Part shown: in pieces, positions 8,016 to 15,957 of the stretch
Layout of the letters: each line of letters starts with the position of its first letter
Position numbering within the stretch: the first letter of the stretch is position 1
Assembly: GCA_013331535.1 (NCBI GenBank)
Contig: DUGF01000072.1
Location: forward strand, 5,353-27,562
Direction of reading: 5' to 3'
Length of the DNA stretch: 22,210 bases
Source: Microcaldota archaeon
GTDB lineage: Archaea; Micrarchaeota; Micrarchaeia; Anstonellales; Bilamarchaeaceae
Notes under the pieces: model-generated
Database searches by the model: none
What the model was told of the DNA's origin: nothing
Seen by the model: only the letters and a program-made list of their open reading frames with translations
Translations under genes and position numbers: made by a program

Positions 8016-8966
8016 TCAGACTTTCCTTTTTTTAAGCCAATCTATTGTCATGCGAAGACCATCCTTGAACTGATATGTTGGAAAAAAGCCTAGAGATTTT
8101 CTTGCCTTTGAAATATCCGCGCAGGAATGTTTTATATCTCCGACACGCTCGCTTGCATAATCAGGAGTAACGTTTGTTCCGAGAATTGAATTAAGTTCGG
8201 CAACTAAGCCGTTTATCGTAGTAGTGGTTCCTGAACCGATATTGAAAACGTGTCCCGCAGCATTCTTGGATTCAAATGCCAACAGGTTCGCATGGGCAAC
8301 ATCACCAACATATACAAAATCGCGGGTCTGGGTTCCGTCCCCGAAGATAGTTGGTGATTTTCCCGAAGAGATTTCATTTGCGAATTTTGAGATTACTCCA
8401 GAATAAGGAGAATCCGGTGATTGACGCGGGCCAAAAACATTGAAATATCTCAGACAAACGGTTTCCACACCAGAATCGAAAGCATCCTGTTCGTTCCTAA
8501 GCTTGGACGAGGCATATGGTGATATCGAACTGGTGGGATCATCCTCGCTAATCCCAGCGCCCACGGGTTTTGCAAGATTCCCATAAACAGCCGCGGATGA
8601 AGCAAGAACAACTCGTTTTGCACCCACTTCTTTCGCAGCCTTCAGCACGTTCAACGTCCCGCCAACATTAATCTCATATGTTTTTTGCGGATTTTTAAGA
8701 GAGGAAGCAACAGAAACCTGCGCTGCTTCATGAAAGATGTAATCACATCCTCCGAACATATCAAATGTATCACGAAGAGAATCAAAACTTGTCACGGAAC
8801 CACGGACTACTTTCATTTTCCCCTTATTTGCAATATGGTCAAGATTAGACATTAAGCCTGTTGAAAAATCATCATAAACAAGAACTTCGTTGCCAAGGGC
8901 TGCCAGATGTTCGGTGATATGAGAGCCTATAAATCCGGCACCGCCGGTTACCATGAATTTTGCCAT
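8016..8966 (-). CDS. NAD-dependent sugar-nucleotide epimerase (UDP-glucose/GlcNAc 4-epimerase-like)
   Basis: An extended short-chain dehydrogenase that most likely inverts C4 of a UDP-hexose for glycan synthesis. The NAD-binding loop GGAGFIG is at residues 8-14, the active-site serine region is ASSAAVYGN (122-130), and the catalytic YxxxK is SPYASSK (149-155; Tyr151, Lys155). Later family segments RYFNVFGPRQ and RDFVYVGDVA are also present. I chose ATG 8966 (316 residues) because AAGGGA lies about 8 bases upstream; a TTG six codons earlier is in frame but has no site. A 43-base gap separates it from the flippase gene, and it is followed by the mutase. Substrate is not readable from sequence; dTDP-glucose dehydratase relatives share these motifs. 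Confidence 0.9.
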   Translation of the reverse strand: MAKFMVTGGAGFIGSHITEHLAALGNEVLVYDDFSTGLMSNLDHIANKGKMKVVRGSVTSFDSLRDTFDMFGGCDYIFHEAAQVSVASSLKNPQKTYEINVGGTLNVLKAAKEVGAKRVVLASSAAVYGNLAKPVGAGISEDDPTSSISPYASSKLRNEQDAFDSGVETVCLRYFNVFGPRQSPDSPYSGVISKFANEISSGKSPTIFGDGTQTRDFVYVGDVAHANLLAFESKNAAGHVFNIGSGTTTTINGLVAELNSILGTNVTPDYASERVGDIKHSCADISKARKSLGFFPTYQFKDGLRMTIDWLKKRKV

Positions 8967-9009
8967 AATATTATCCCTTGACAATTGATATTATCTAAAT
9001 TGCTATAAT

Positions 9010-10839
9010 TTATTCCCCTCTTGAAGTCCCCCACAAAAGGACTCCTTCAAACGGACAGATAAACCTATCCGATACCCCGATTCTCTTCAGAAACTCCTTC
9101 ATTACATCTATATCATATTGTCTGAAAAGCTTAAAGAACATTAAACCAGCCACATAGATTGCAGTTCCGATGCAACCAATGACCGCTATGAATGCTAGAC
9201 GAACGGATTTTGAAAGAATTACAGAAATAAAATCAGTGGAAGCGAATATCTCCTTGATTGAAAGAACTCCAACACTTGCAGAAAGGATGGGTTCCTTTAA
9301 AACAAACATGACTGCAACTGCTGCGATTATTGTCATCAGATGCTTAAACGTATCTGGCGGCAAACCAAATGAAAATGACTGAAGCGAGTAAGCATTAGTC
9401 ATCAATGTCATTACCAAAAAGGAAAGAAGTGTTGCAAGAGCTGCTCCGTCTATCCCATATGCAGGAATAAGATAAAGATTGAGTGCAATATTTACGAGAA
9501 CAGTCACTGCAGCCATCCTCAATTCGATTCCAACAAGCCGCATTCCTGCAAGAACAACGCGGTGCATATGAGTTATGAGGAGGATTAGCGAACCAAGCGC
9601 CGTCAGTGCAAGAACATTTGCACCAGAGGAATACTGTGCACCATAAATAACTTCAAGAATCTGCGCTGGAAATACCAGGAAAAGGAGAAGCGGCGGAACC
9701 GTGAAAAATAACATCCATTTAGTAGTTACTTCTACGTTTTTTCCATGGAGCGGAGCTATCGCTCCGCGACAAAAGGGAAGAGCTTTGCTCTTCCCTGCTA
9801 AGGCTGCGTGGGTTTCGTGGATTTTTCCATTATCACTATCGCTACCATTGTCGTTTTCTATTTTTTCGCTTCGCCCATGAATACTGGAAACAACCGGAAG
9901 AAAAGTTGTTGCTATTGCAACTGCTGCAACAGAAAGAAGGCCTGCAAGCCCTGTGGCAACACTGTAGATTGCAACTGCCCGTTCGCCCTCTGCTCCAGTT
10001 ATAAAATAACCAACCAGTAACCTGTCGGCATATGCAAGAACAAAACTAAACGTGGAAACGATTCCAAGCATAAAACCAAATGGAAGGATTTCGGAAAGGA
10101 ATTTTTGATTACTGCCTTCAACACCACCACGCTCAACCTTGGAGAGAAATTTCAAAAGAAACGGGGCTGCAAACAATGCTGGTACAAGAAATGATGCCAG
10201 GAATGCGTAGGAATTGATTACCGCGCTGTTTCCAAGGAAGCCAATAAATACAACTGCAAAGACCAGCTTCAGGAAAGATTGAAAATTCGCCATCATTGCA
10301 TTTTCCTTTATTTTTTTGAAGCCGATGAACAAAGATTGCGCGATGTTGTACAATTCAACTATTATTATGTAGAATGCCATTATGGCAAGAGGTTGCTGAA
10401 GCCGCGGATTTTTGAAACCATCTGCGATGTTTCCTGAAAAGAACAAAACTGCGAGAGAAAACAATAATGTTGAGCAGATGCCAACAAGCGCAGTGTATTT
10501 CACAAGCCTTCTGACTTCTCCGGGCTTTCCTTTTTCCATAAAATACGGGATATATCTTGGCGCAGTCATGGAAATTCCAAGGTCAGCGAAAATAGAGATG
10601 ACGCTCACGAAACTCAATGCAAGATAAAATAGGCCTACCTCCTCTTGCGGAAGAACACGGGCAAGATAAACCACGTAAACAAATGCAATAAGCTTGGAAA
10701 TTATTGATGAAGAAAGTTGCCAGAATGAACCTTTTGCTATGAAAGAAATGTTTTCGTCCGCACCGTGGTTCTCTGCAATCTGGTTCCCGGAAATGCTATC
10801 CGAAACGCTACTCTTCGGAACACTACTTTTCTTCTGCAT
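9010..10839 (-). CDS. Polysaccharide flippase, MOP/Wzx family (AglR-like)
   Basis: A membrane protein expected to flip lipid-linked oligosaccharide across the membrane. It has many hydrophobic segments, roughly 12-14, starting with SSSIISKLIAFVYVVYLARV after a 33-residue polar N-terminus. The motif VGLFYLALSF and the following FADLGIS are typical of the family. At 609 residues it is longer than the usual 420-500. Much of the excess is a hydrophilic insert at about residues 325-370, rich in Asn, Asp and Ser, then GKSKALPFCRGAIAPLHG, encoded by two perfect DNA hairpins (9750-9796). The hydrophobic core resumes at TTKWMLFFTVPPLLL. The start overlaps the end of the glycosyltransferase gene by 17 bases, and GAGGT precedes the ATG, so translation is probably coupled. 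A C-terminal polar tail of about 40 residues follows the last helix. Confidence 0.9.
   Translation of the reverse strand: MQKKSSVPKSSVSDSISGNQIAENHGADENISFIAKGSFWQLSSSIISKLIAFVYVVYLARVLPQEEVGLFYLALSFVSVISIFADLGISMTAPRYIPYFMEKGKPGEVRRLVKYTALVGICSTLLFSLAVLFFSGNIADGFKNPRLQQPLAIMAFYIIIVELYNIAQSLFIGFKKIKENAMMANFQSFLKLVFAVVFIGFLGNSAVINSYAFLASFLVPALFAAPFLLKFLSKVERGGVEGSNQKFLSEILPFGFMLGIVSTFSFVLAYADRLLVGYFITGAEGERAVAIYSVATGLAGLLSVAAVAIATTFLPVVSSIHGRSEKIENDNGSDSDNGKIHETHAALAGKSKALPFCRGAIAPLHGKNVEVTTKWMLFFTVPPLLLFLVFPAQILEVIYGAQYSSGANVLALTALGSLILLITHMHRVVLAGMRLVGIELRMAAVTVLVNIALNLYLIPAYGIDGAALATLLSFLVMTLMTNAYSLQSFSFGLPPDTFKHLMTIIAAVAVMFVLKEPILSASVGVLSIKEIFASTDFISVILSKSVRLAFIAVIGCIGTAIYVAGLMFFKLFRQYDIDVMKEFLKRIGVSDRFICPFEGVLLWGTSRGE
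9750..9796. repeat. Paired perfect hairpins inside the flippase gene
   Basis: Two adjacent inverted repeats: GCGGAGC-TATC-GCTCCGC (9750-9767, 7 paired bases) and AGGGAAGAGC-TTT-GCTCTTCCCT (9774-9796, 10 paired bases), 6 bases apart. On the minus strand they encode flippase residues of about 348-364, in frame and without a stop, within an insert the family normally lacks. The layout and 47-base length match the pair at 15900-15945. An in-frame palindromic insertion element is a reasonable reading; origin is not proven. Confidence 0.7.
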
Positions 10840-11965
10840 TTTTTAGTACCTCTTTTGCTTTTTCCTCAAATCTCTTCAGGAAATGGTCCCATGTGAAATC
10901 GCGCTCAACTTTCTTTTTTCCTTTTTTTCCGAATTGTTCTGCAAGCGCAGGATTGCGAATGAAAAATTCCATCCGGTCTGCCATTTCATCCGGATTATTC
11001 ACCAGAAAACCATCAACCCCATCGATCACTGTCTCGCGCGGCCCGCCCTCGTTCTTTGCAATGCATGGCTTTTCTGCTGCCATTGCTTCTGGTGGGATAA
11101 GACCAAAATCCTCGTTGATCGGGGTGTAAAGAACCGCAAGTGCACCGGCATAAAGCTCGGTGAGCTCGCCTTCGCTTAGATTTGTCTGAAATTCAACCGG
11201 AAGCCCTGCTGCCATTTTCTTCAATTTGTCAAAATAAGCAATATGTTCTGGCCGATCGGACAATGATCCTGCAATAACCATCCTGTGGCCTTTCACGCGC
11301 TCGCACAGTCTTCTGAACGCGGAAATGGAAAACTCAATATCTTTCTCTGGCGTTATCCGGCCGGGGTATAGAAAATAATTGCCATATTCCCCACTGCGGA
11401 ACTTACCAACTTCTATTCCAGGGTGTAGTATTTCCGCATCGCGATTGAGATATTTTTTTATCCTGCTCTTGCTGTTCTTGCTGTTGGTGAAGATATATTC
11501 AATTTTTGGAACTACCTGAAATTCAAAATGCCTGAATGCCTTTATCGCGGTCCAGAATGCCAATTTTCTAAGCGGGTCACGCCTGCGCATGCGCCATTCA
11601 TAAAGATCAAAAGCCTCGCGATTTGGGCTGTGACAGTACCAAATCATCTGCTTGTTTTTGTTTCTGAGCCATTCTGAAGGACTTTGATGTGCATTGATAA
11701 TGTCAAAATCCCCATATTCCTGTAAATTTGCGGTATAAAACGTGCTTCCGGCAGCTATTCCTGTGGAAAGTCGTTTTCCAATAGGAAGCTTTTGAAGCGG
11801 GCTTTTGAGGATGCGGATATCAAGGTCTCCAAACTCCTCGTAGGTACCTTCTGGAGAATATCGCGTAGTGAACACGGTGGCATCGAAATGCTCGGCTAAT
11901 TTCAGGACTACCCGCTCAGCCCCTCCTTTGGCTTCAAGAGCCGTAGTTGCCACTGCCATGTGCAT
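10823..11965 (-). CDS. GT4 family glycosyltransferase
   Basis: A GT-B fold enzyme expected to add a sugar from a nucleotide donor to a lipid-linked glycan at the cytoplasmic face. The N-terminal region carries TTALEAKGGAERVVLKLAEH (7-26), the acceptor-side glycine loop. The donor half begins at FLYPGRITPEKDIEFSISAF, and the retaining-GT motif is NEDFGLIPPEAMAAEKP, a variant of E-x7-E (Glu to Glu). The segment GGPRETVIDGVDGFLV follows as usual. The 380-residue length is normal and no membrane segment is seen. The first ATG (11965) lies about 26 bases from a TTATAAT element, consistent with a leaderless message; an in-frame ATG two codons later is possible. It is the first gene of the minus-strand glycan operon, diverging from the 4,6-dehydratase gene. 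Confidence 0.92.
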   Translation of the reverse strand: MHMAVATTALEAKGGAERVVLKLAEHFDATVFTTRYSPEGTYEEFGDLDIRILKSPLQKLPIGKRLSTGIAAGSTFYTANLQEYGDFDIINAHQSPSEWLRNKNKQMIWYCHSPNREAFDLYEWRMRRRDPLRKLAFWTAIKAFRHFEFQVVPKIEYIFTNSKNSKSRIKKYLNRDAEILHPGIEVGKFRSGEYGNYFLYPGRITPEKDIEFSISAFRRLCERVKGHRMVIAGSLSDRPEHIAYFDKLKKMAAGLPVEFQTNLSEGELTELYAGALAVLYTPINEDFGLIPPEAMAAEKPCIAKNEGGPRETVIDGVDGFLVNNPDEMADRMEFFIRNPALAEQFGKKGKKKVERDFTWDHFLKRFEEKAKEVLKNAEEK

Positions 11966-11968
11966 GGA

Positions 11969-11977
11969 TTTTATATT
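11969..11977 (+). promoter_or_regulatory. TATA box for the plus-strand glycan operon
   Basis: TTTTATATT is centred near 11973. A start site near 12000 gives a leader of about 26 bases that contains GTGAGGG 7 bases before the ATG at 12026. It is distinct from the minus-strand element at 11990-11996, so the two operons appear to use separate, overlapping promoters. Confidence 0.5.
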
Positions 11978-11989
11978 TATCCATAGAAA

Positions 11990-11996
11990 TTATAAT
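11990..11996 (-). promoter_or_regulatory. TATA element for the glycosyltransferase operon
   Basis: On the minus strand this reads ATTATAA in an AT-rich context. Its centre is about 27 bases from the ATG at 11965, which would place transcription start at the start codon. No ribosome site precedes that ATG, so a leaderless message is plausible. Confidence 0.4.
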
Positions 11997-12025
11997 CAAT
12001 CGTGTGTGGATAGTGAGGGCTATTT

Positions 12026-13066
12026 ATGGCAAATATATTTGAAGGAAAGACGATTCTTGTCACAGGGGGAACCGGTTCGGTTGGAAGAGAGATTGTAAGG
12101 GAACTTCTTCCAATGAATCCTAAGGCAATTCGGGTCCTGGATATAGACGAAACACGCGAATTCGAAATGGCGCATGCCTTCAAGAAACTGGATGAAGGAA
12201 ATAAAGTGCGATATCTTATAGGGAACGTGCGGGACATGGAACGAATGAAACGCGCGTTTGAAGGCGTTGATATTGTATTCCATTGTGCGGCAATGAAACA
12301 CGTTCTTGCATGCGAGTATAATTCTTTTGAAGCAGTCAAGACAAATGTGATGGGATTGCAGAATGTTCTTGACGCGGCACTGGATGCGAATGTTGAAAAA
12401 TTCATATTTACAAGCAGTGACAAGGCAGCTCATCCATCCAATGTAATGGGAACTACAAAATTACTTGGGGAAAAACTGGTCACTGCAGCGAATTATTACA
12501 AAGGATCGCGACGATGCGTATTCGCAAGCGTGAGATTCGGAAATGTTTTTGGTTCCCGCGGTTCTGTTGTTCCGCTATTTAAAAAACAAATCGCAAAGGG
12601 CGGACCGGTAACCATAACCGACACGAAAATGACTCGATTTGTCATGACATTAAAGCATACGCTCAAGCTTCTTTTCAAGGCAACGGAGATTGCACATGGT
12701 GGAGAAGTGTTTGTGCTTAAGATGCCGGTCCTTAGAATAGAGGATTTGGCAGACGTGATGATTTCGGAGATTGCCGGGAAGTTTGCGCACAAGCCAGCGG
12801 AAATAAAGAAAAAAACCATAGGCGCAATTCCGGGAGAAAAAATGTACGAGGAATTGATGACCGAGGAGGAAGCACTAAGCGCGCTTGAGGCAAATGAAAT
12901 GTTCATTTTGATTCCGCCTGCACTTAAAGATCTGTTTTCCATTGATACAACCAGATACGCGAATACAAAGCCGGCAAAGTATGCGAACTACCGTTCCTCA
13001 GATGAAAAGATGATGGAAAAGACCGAGATAAAAAAACTTCTTGTGGAAACCGGATTCCTGAAGTAA
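12026..13066 (+). CDS. UDP-N-acetylglucosamine 4,6-dehydratase-like SDR (CapD/PseB/FlaA1 type)
   Basis: These soluble SDR enzymes turn UDP-GlcNAc into a 4-keto-6-deoxy sugar, the entry to many deoxyamino sugars. The NAD(P) loop is VTGGTGSVG (12-20). Family-specific segments are CAAMKHVLACEYNSFEA (88-103), TSSDKAAHPSNVMGTTK (129-145) and ASVRFGNVFGSRGSVVPLF. As in this family, the usual catalytic Tyr of YxxxK is replaced in the MGxxK motif (Met141, Lys145). The 346-residue length fits a single-domain enzyme without the membrane part of long CapD proteins. GTGAGGG precedes the ATG. It heads the plus-strand run, with 62 bases before the next gene. Retaining or inverting stereochemistry cannot be told. 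Confidence 0.92.
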   Translation: MANIFEGKTILVTGGTGSVGREIVRELLPMNPKAIRVLDIDETREFEMAHAFKKLDEGNKVRYLIGNVRDMERMKRAFEGVDIVFHCAAMKHVLACEYNSFEAVKTNVMGLQNVLDAALDANVEKFIFTSSDKAAHPSNVMGTTKLLGEKLVTAANYYKGSRRCVFASVRFGNVFGSRGSVVPLFKKQIAKGGPVTITDTKMTRFVMTLKHTLKLLFKATEIAHGGEVFVLKMPVLRIEDLADVMISEIAGKFAHKPAEIKKKTIGAIPGEKMYEELMTEEEALSALEANEMFILIPPALKDLFSIDTTRYANTKPAKYANYRSSDEKMMEKTEIKKLLVETGFLK

Positions 13067-13128
13067 AGGCAGAGATTGGATCGGATATAACAGGATGATT
13101 GGATTGAGCGATCTAGCGAGTGATTTGA

Positions 13129-14124
13129 ATGCGCGTTCTTGTAACCGGCGGTGCCGGATTTCTTGGAAGATGGGTTGTCAAAAGATTTCTTGATGATGGA
13201 GACAGTGTAACCGCATTTGATAATCTTTCAAATGGAAGCGAAGAGAATATTGTGGAATTTATGAAGAATAAGAGCTATAACTCAAAATTCGTTTTTGTTG
13301 GAGGAGACATAACAAATGCCAATGAACTTGAAAGGGCGTTCGCATCATTCTCTCCTGATATATGTGTTCATTGCGCAGCACAGATAAACGTTCAGGAGTC
13401 TCTGGATTTTCCTGAGAATGCATTCAAAGGCAATGTTATCGGAACATACATTGTGCTTGAGGAATGCAGAAAATCGCAGAAAGGCAGCAAAAAAACAAAA
13501 CTTATTCTTATTGGAACATGCATGGTTTATGACACAGCTGGCGCAGCATCTGGAGCCGGAACCGCAATTTCCGAAACCCATTCAACAAAACCTGCTTCCC
13601 CATATGCCGGCTCTAAAATGGCTGCAGAAGAACTCGCTCTTTCGTATTATCGCGGAATCGGACTTCCAGTAGTTGTACTTCGACCATTCAATATATACGG
13701 CCCTTTTCAGAAAACAAATATGGAAGGCGGCGTAGTGAATATCTTCATAAAACGGGCACTTGAAGGACAGGACCTTAATATTTTCGGGGATGGGAAGCAG
13801 ACGAGAGACCTGCTTTATGTAGAAGATTGCGCTGATTTCATATTCAAGGCAGCAACCAAAGACGAAAGTGCTGGAGAAGTAATAAATGCAGGGACTGGAA
13901 AAGATGTGTCAATAAACGACCTTGCCAAAACCATAAATGAAGCAGTTGGCGGCAAGTCCCAGATAAAACATGTTCCGCACCATCATCCGCAGGCTGAGAT
14001 AATGAAGCTTTTATGCGACAGCTCAAAGGCAAGAAAAATGCTGGGATGGGAGGCAAAGACAAGCCTGGAAAGCGGGATAAGGAAAACAATTGAATGGATG
14101 AAAACAGAGGCGAAGATCAGATGA
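13129..14124 (+). CDS. NAD-dependent epimerase/dehydratase for a nucleotide sugar
   Basis: An extended SDR acting on a nucleotide sugar, probably as a 4-epimerase, 4,6-dehydratase or reductase in the same sugar pathway as the upstream dehydratase. The NAD loop is VTGGAGFLG (5-13), the serine-equivalent region is LIGTCMVYDT (127-136), and the catalytic motif is SPYAGSK (157-163; Tyr159, Lys163). FNIYGP and RDLLYVEDCADFI are also family segments. At 331 residues it is of normal length. A GTGATTTGA site precedes the ATG. It overlaps the cyclase-fold gene by four bases (ATGA), so the two are translationally coupled. A short Gly/Ala-rich insertion at about 137-146 is unusual. The exact substrate is not readable. 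Confidence 0.88.
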   Translation: MRVLVTGGAGFLGRWVVKRFLDDGDSVTAFDNLSNGSEENIVEFMKNKSYNSKFVFVGGDITNANELERAFASFSPDICVHCAAQINVQESLDFPENAFKGNVIGTYIVLEECRKSQKGSKKTKLILIGTCMVYDTAGAASGAGTAISETHSTKPASPYAGSKMAAEELALSYYRGIGLPVVVLRPFNIYGPFQKTNMEGGVVNIFIKRALEGQDLNIFGDGKQTRDLLYVEDCADFIFKAATKDESAGEVINAGTGKDVSINDLAKTINEAVGGKSQIKHVPHHHPQAEIMKLLCDSSKARKMLGWEAKTSLESGIRKTIEWMKTEAKIR

Positions 14125-14792
14125 AAAAAATAATAGATTTGACGCACAACATCGAGGAAGGGATGCTCACATTCAATGCTTACTGGCACACCCAGGTTTC
14201 TATAACCCAGATGGGAAAAATTGATTCTGAAGGCCGGGAAACGCGAAAGCTTGTTCTTGGAACACACACTGGAACGCATATGGACGCCCCACTGCACTTC
14301 ATACGAGGCGGTGGAACCGTGGACAACATCCAACTTGACAAACTGGTTGGAGAGGTAACTATCGTTGATTTTTCAGCGCTTGCCAACAGTGGAAGCGATG
14401 CTTCTGTAACAAAGGAAATGTTGGAAAAAATCCAGATTTCCAACAGGATGCTATTCAAGTTTGGATGGGGAAAACACTGGAACACTGACAGATTTTACAA
14501 AGGATATCCCCATTTCACAAAAGAAGCCGCAGAGTATCTTGTTTCAAAGGACGTGCAGCTCATAGGAATGGACACTGCATCTCCGGATGACGGTCGCATA
14601 AAGATAAAGGAGGTTCTGGGAACAGAACAGGACTCTCCGGTGCACAAAATATTCCTGAAGAATAATACCGTTATCGTGGAATACCTGAATCTTGAGGAAG
14701 TAACCGAATATGAAGGCTGGAATATTGCCGCGCTTCCGCTTAAAATAAAGGGAGCGGACGGCTCTTCGTCAAGAGTTATACTATTCAAATAA
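14121..14792 (+). CDS. Cyclase family metal-dependent hydrolase (kynurenine formamidase-like fold)
   Basis: Members of this family are zinc or manganese hydrolases acting on amides, lactones or formyl groups, such as kynurenine formamidase, and cyclases of polyketides. The metal motif HTGTHMDAPLH is at residues 49-59 with His49, His53, Asp55 and His59. Later conserved segments are GMDTASPDD and the C-terminal ALPLKIKGADGSSSR. I chose ATG 14121 (223 residues), which overlaps the previous stop as ATGA and has GAGGCG about 9 bases upstream, rather than an in-frame ATG nine codons earlier. It sits between an epimerase and an acyl carrier protein gene, so it may act on an acyl or formyl group of the modification or on the sugar. 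Which of these is unknown. Confidence 0.85.
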   Translation: MKKIIDLTHNIEEGMLTFNAYWHTQVSITQMGKIDSEGRETRKLVLGTHTGTHMDAPLHFIRGGGTVDNIQLDKLVGEVTIVDFSALANSGSDASVTKEMLEKIQISNRMLFKFGWGKHWNTDRFYKGYPHFTKEAAEYLVSKDVQLIGMDTASPDDGRIKIKEVLGTEQDSPVHKIFLKNNTVIVEYLNLEEVTEYEGWNIAALPLKIKGADGSSSRVILFK

Positions 14793-14824
14793 AAAACAGA
14801 TTTTTTCACGGAAAGTGATTGGCA

Positions 14825-15085
14825 ATGGAACTCTTGCAATTAAAACAATGGCTAATTTCCTGGTTTGAAAAGAATACTGACATGAAGAAGGATGAAATTG
14901 AAAACGGAGTTTCAATTAGTTATTTTGAAAAGGGATGGATAGATTCCCTAAAATTCATCTCGTTTGTAAGCGATATTGAAGACGAATTCGGAATAAGATT
15001 TTCAAACGAGGAATTCCAGAATCGTGAATTTTCAACAATCAACGGACTCGCGGAGATAATACAGAAAAAAACAGGGGAGAAATAA
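14825..15085 (+). CDS. Acyl carrier protein
   Basis: A small carrier protein that holds acyl or aminoacyl groups as thioesters on a phosphopantetheine arm. The attachment site is visible as GWIDSLKF, with Ser41 as the modified residue, followed by an acidic helix IEDEFGIRFSNEEF. The 86-residue length, acidic charge and helical pattern fit. I chose ATG 14825; an in-frame TTG two codons earlier is possible, and GTGAT lies just upstream. The stop is directly followed by the ATG of the acyltransferase gene, an arrangement that supports a shared job. Archaea generally do not run a bacterial-type fatty-acid synthase, so a dedicated carrier in a glycan locus most likely serves sugar acylation. The holo-ACP synthase gene at 21411-21773 is the likely activating partner. 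Confidence 0.88.
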   Translation: MELLQLKQWLISWFEKNTDMKKDEIENGVSISYFEKGWIDSLKFISFVSDIEDEFGIRFSNEEFQNREFSTINGLAEIIQKKTGEK

Positions 15086-15901
15086 ATGCCATCGGAAAAT
15101 TACGACTACTCGAAAAAAGATATCGTGCGAGCACTTCTGGAAATCGGAATAACCAAAGGAGATAATATATTCACTCATAGCAATATCGGATTCTTCGGAC
15201 GGTTGGAAGGAGCGAAAAGCCAGGAAGATTACTATCGGATTTTCAAGGAAGCAATATTTGAGGTTATAGGCAGCAGAAAGGACGGAAGCGGTGATCGTGG
15301 AAGTGCTGGCGGAACGCTCGTAGTTCCTACATTTTCGTATTCGTTCTGCAAAAAACAGCCATATGATAAGAAGAGCACTCCGAGCGTTTGTGGACTATTT
15401 TCCGAAATGGTGCGCAAGGACCAGGAAGCTATTCGCTCAGATGATGCGAACTTTTCAATTGCAGCAATTGGAAAGAATGCGGAACTGTTCACGCGCAATG
15501 CGCCAGAGCACTCATTTGGCCCGGATTCTTTTTGGGATAGATTCCTGCATGCTGGAGGAAAGATATGCAATTTCAATTTTGATGCAGGTTCAACGTTAAT
15601 TCATTACGTAGAAAAGAAAATCACAGTCCCGTATAGATATGATAAGGGATTTCCAGGAAAGGCTATTGAAGGCGGAAAGGAAACCGACAAAATATTCTAT
15701 CATTATGTTTATGACCTCGCAAAGCAGAACAACGAGGCAGATTTTACCAAATTTGACAAAAAGGCAAAGGAACTCGGACTTGCAAAGGTTGTTAAACTTG
15801 GAAAGGGAAGCATACTTTGTATAACTGCAGATGATGTAGTTAAGTTGATACAAAGCGAACTTCAGAAAAATCCGGCATTTCTGATAAAGGGGGATCCGTG
15901 A
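15086..15901 (+). CDS. AAC(3)-fold N-acyltransferase, probable sugar amide acyltransferase
   Basis: The AAC(3) fold moves an acyl group to an amine, and many members lie in surface-glycan loci rather than acting on antibiotics. Family features are DNIFTHSNIGFFG (26-38), GGTLVVPTFSYSF (75-87), HSFGPDSFWDRFLHAGGKI (142-160) and GSTLIHYVEKK (168-178; His173, Glu176). The catalytic His seen in the HPxHS motif of resistance enzymes is absent; the region reads RSDDANFSIAAIGKNAELF (117-135). At 271 residues it is of normal length. It starts immediately after the ACP stop codon (TAA then ATG), so translation is probably coupled and acyl-ACP is the likely donor, not acetyl-CoA. This is inference. A drug-resistance role is not supported. 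Confidence 0.82.
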   Translation: MPSENYDYSKKDIVRALLEIGITKGDNIFTHSNIGFFGRLEGAKSQEDYYRIFKEAIFEVIGSRKDGSGDRGSAGGTLVVPTFSYSFCKKQPYDKKSTPSVCGLFSEMVRKDQEAIRSDDANFSIAAIGKNAELFTRNAPEHSFGPDSFWDRFLHAGGKICNFNFDAGSTLIHYVEKKITVPYRYDKGFPGKAIEGGKETDKIFYHYVYDLAKQNNEADFTKFDKKAKELGLAKVVKLGKGSILCITADDVVKLIQSELQKNPAFLIKGDP

Positions 15902-15945
15902 AAAGCGTAATGGCTTTTCCCAGCTTTCCGCCTCTACGGCGGAAA
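15900..15945. repeat. Paired hairpins between two glycan genes
   Basis: Two perfect inverted repeats: GAAAAGC-GTAATG-GCTTTTC (15900-15919) and TTTCCGCC-TCTAC-GGCGGAAA (15925-15945), separated by five bases. The first overlaps the stop codon of the acyltransferase gene. The length and layout (an A/G-rich stem then a GC-rich stem) match the pair inside the flippase gene. They end 12 bases before the ATG at 15958, next to its AAGGTGG ribosome site. A transcript-level control or an element relic are both possible. Confidence 0.65.
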
Positions 15946-15957
15946 TAAGGTGGAATA

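Noticed and set aside
9750..9796. Transcription terminator
   Set aside because: The paired hairpins lie inside a long open reading frame with conserved membrane segments on both sides and no T-run follows, so termination here would cut the flippase.
14094..14120. Earlier start for the cyclase-fold gene
   Set aside because: An ATG nine codons upstream is in frame, but the ATG at 14121 gives the standard family N-terminus, an ATGA overlap with the previous stop and a better-placed ribosome site.
15086..15901. Aminoglycoside resistance gene
   Set aside because: The family is right, but the catalytic His motif of resistance enzymes is missing and the gene sits directly behind an ACP gene in a glycan locus.
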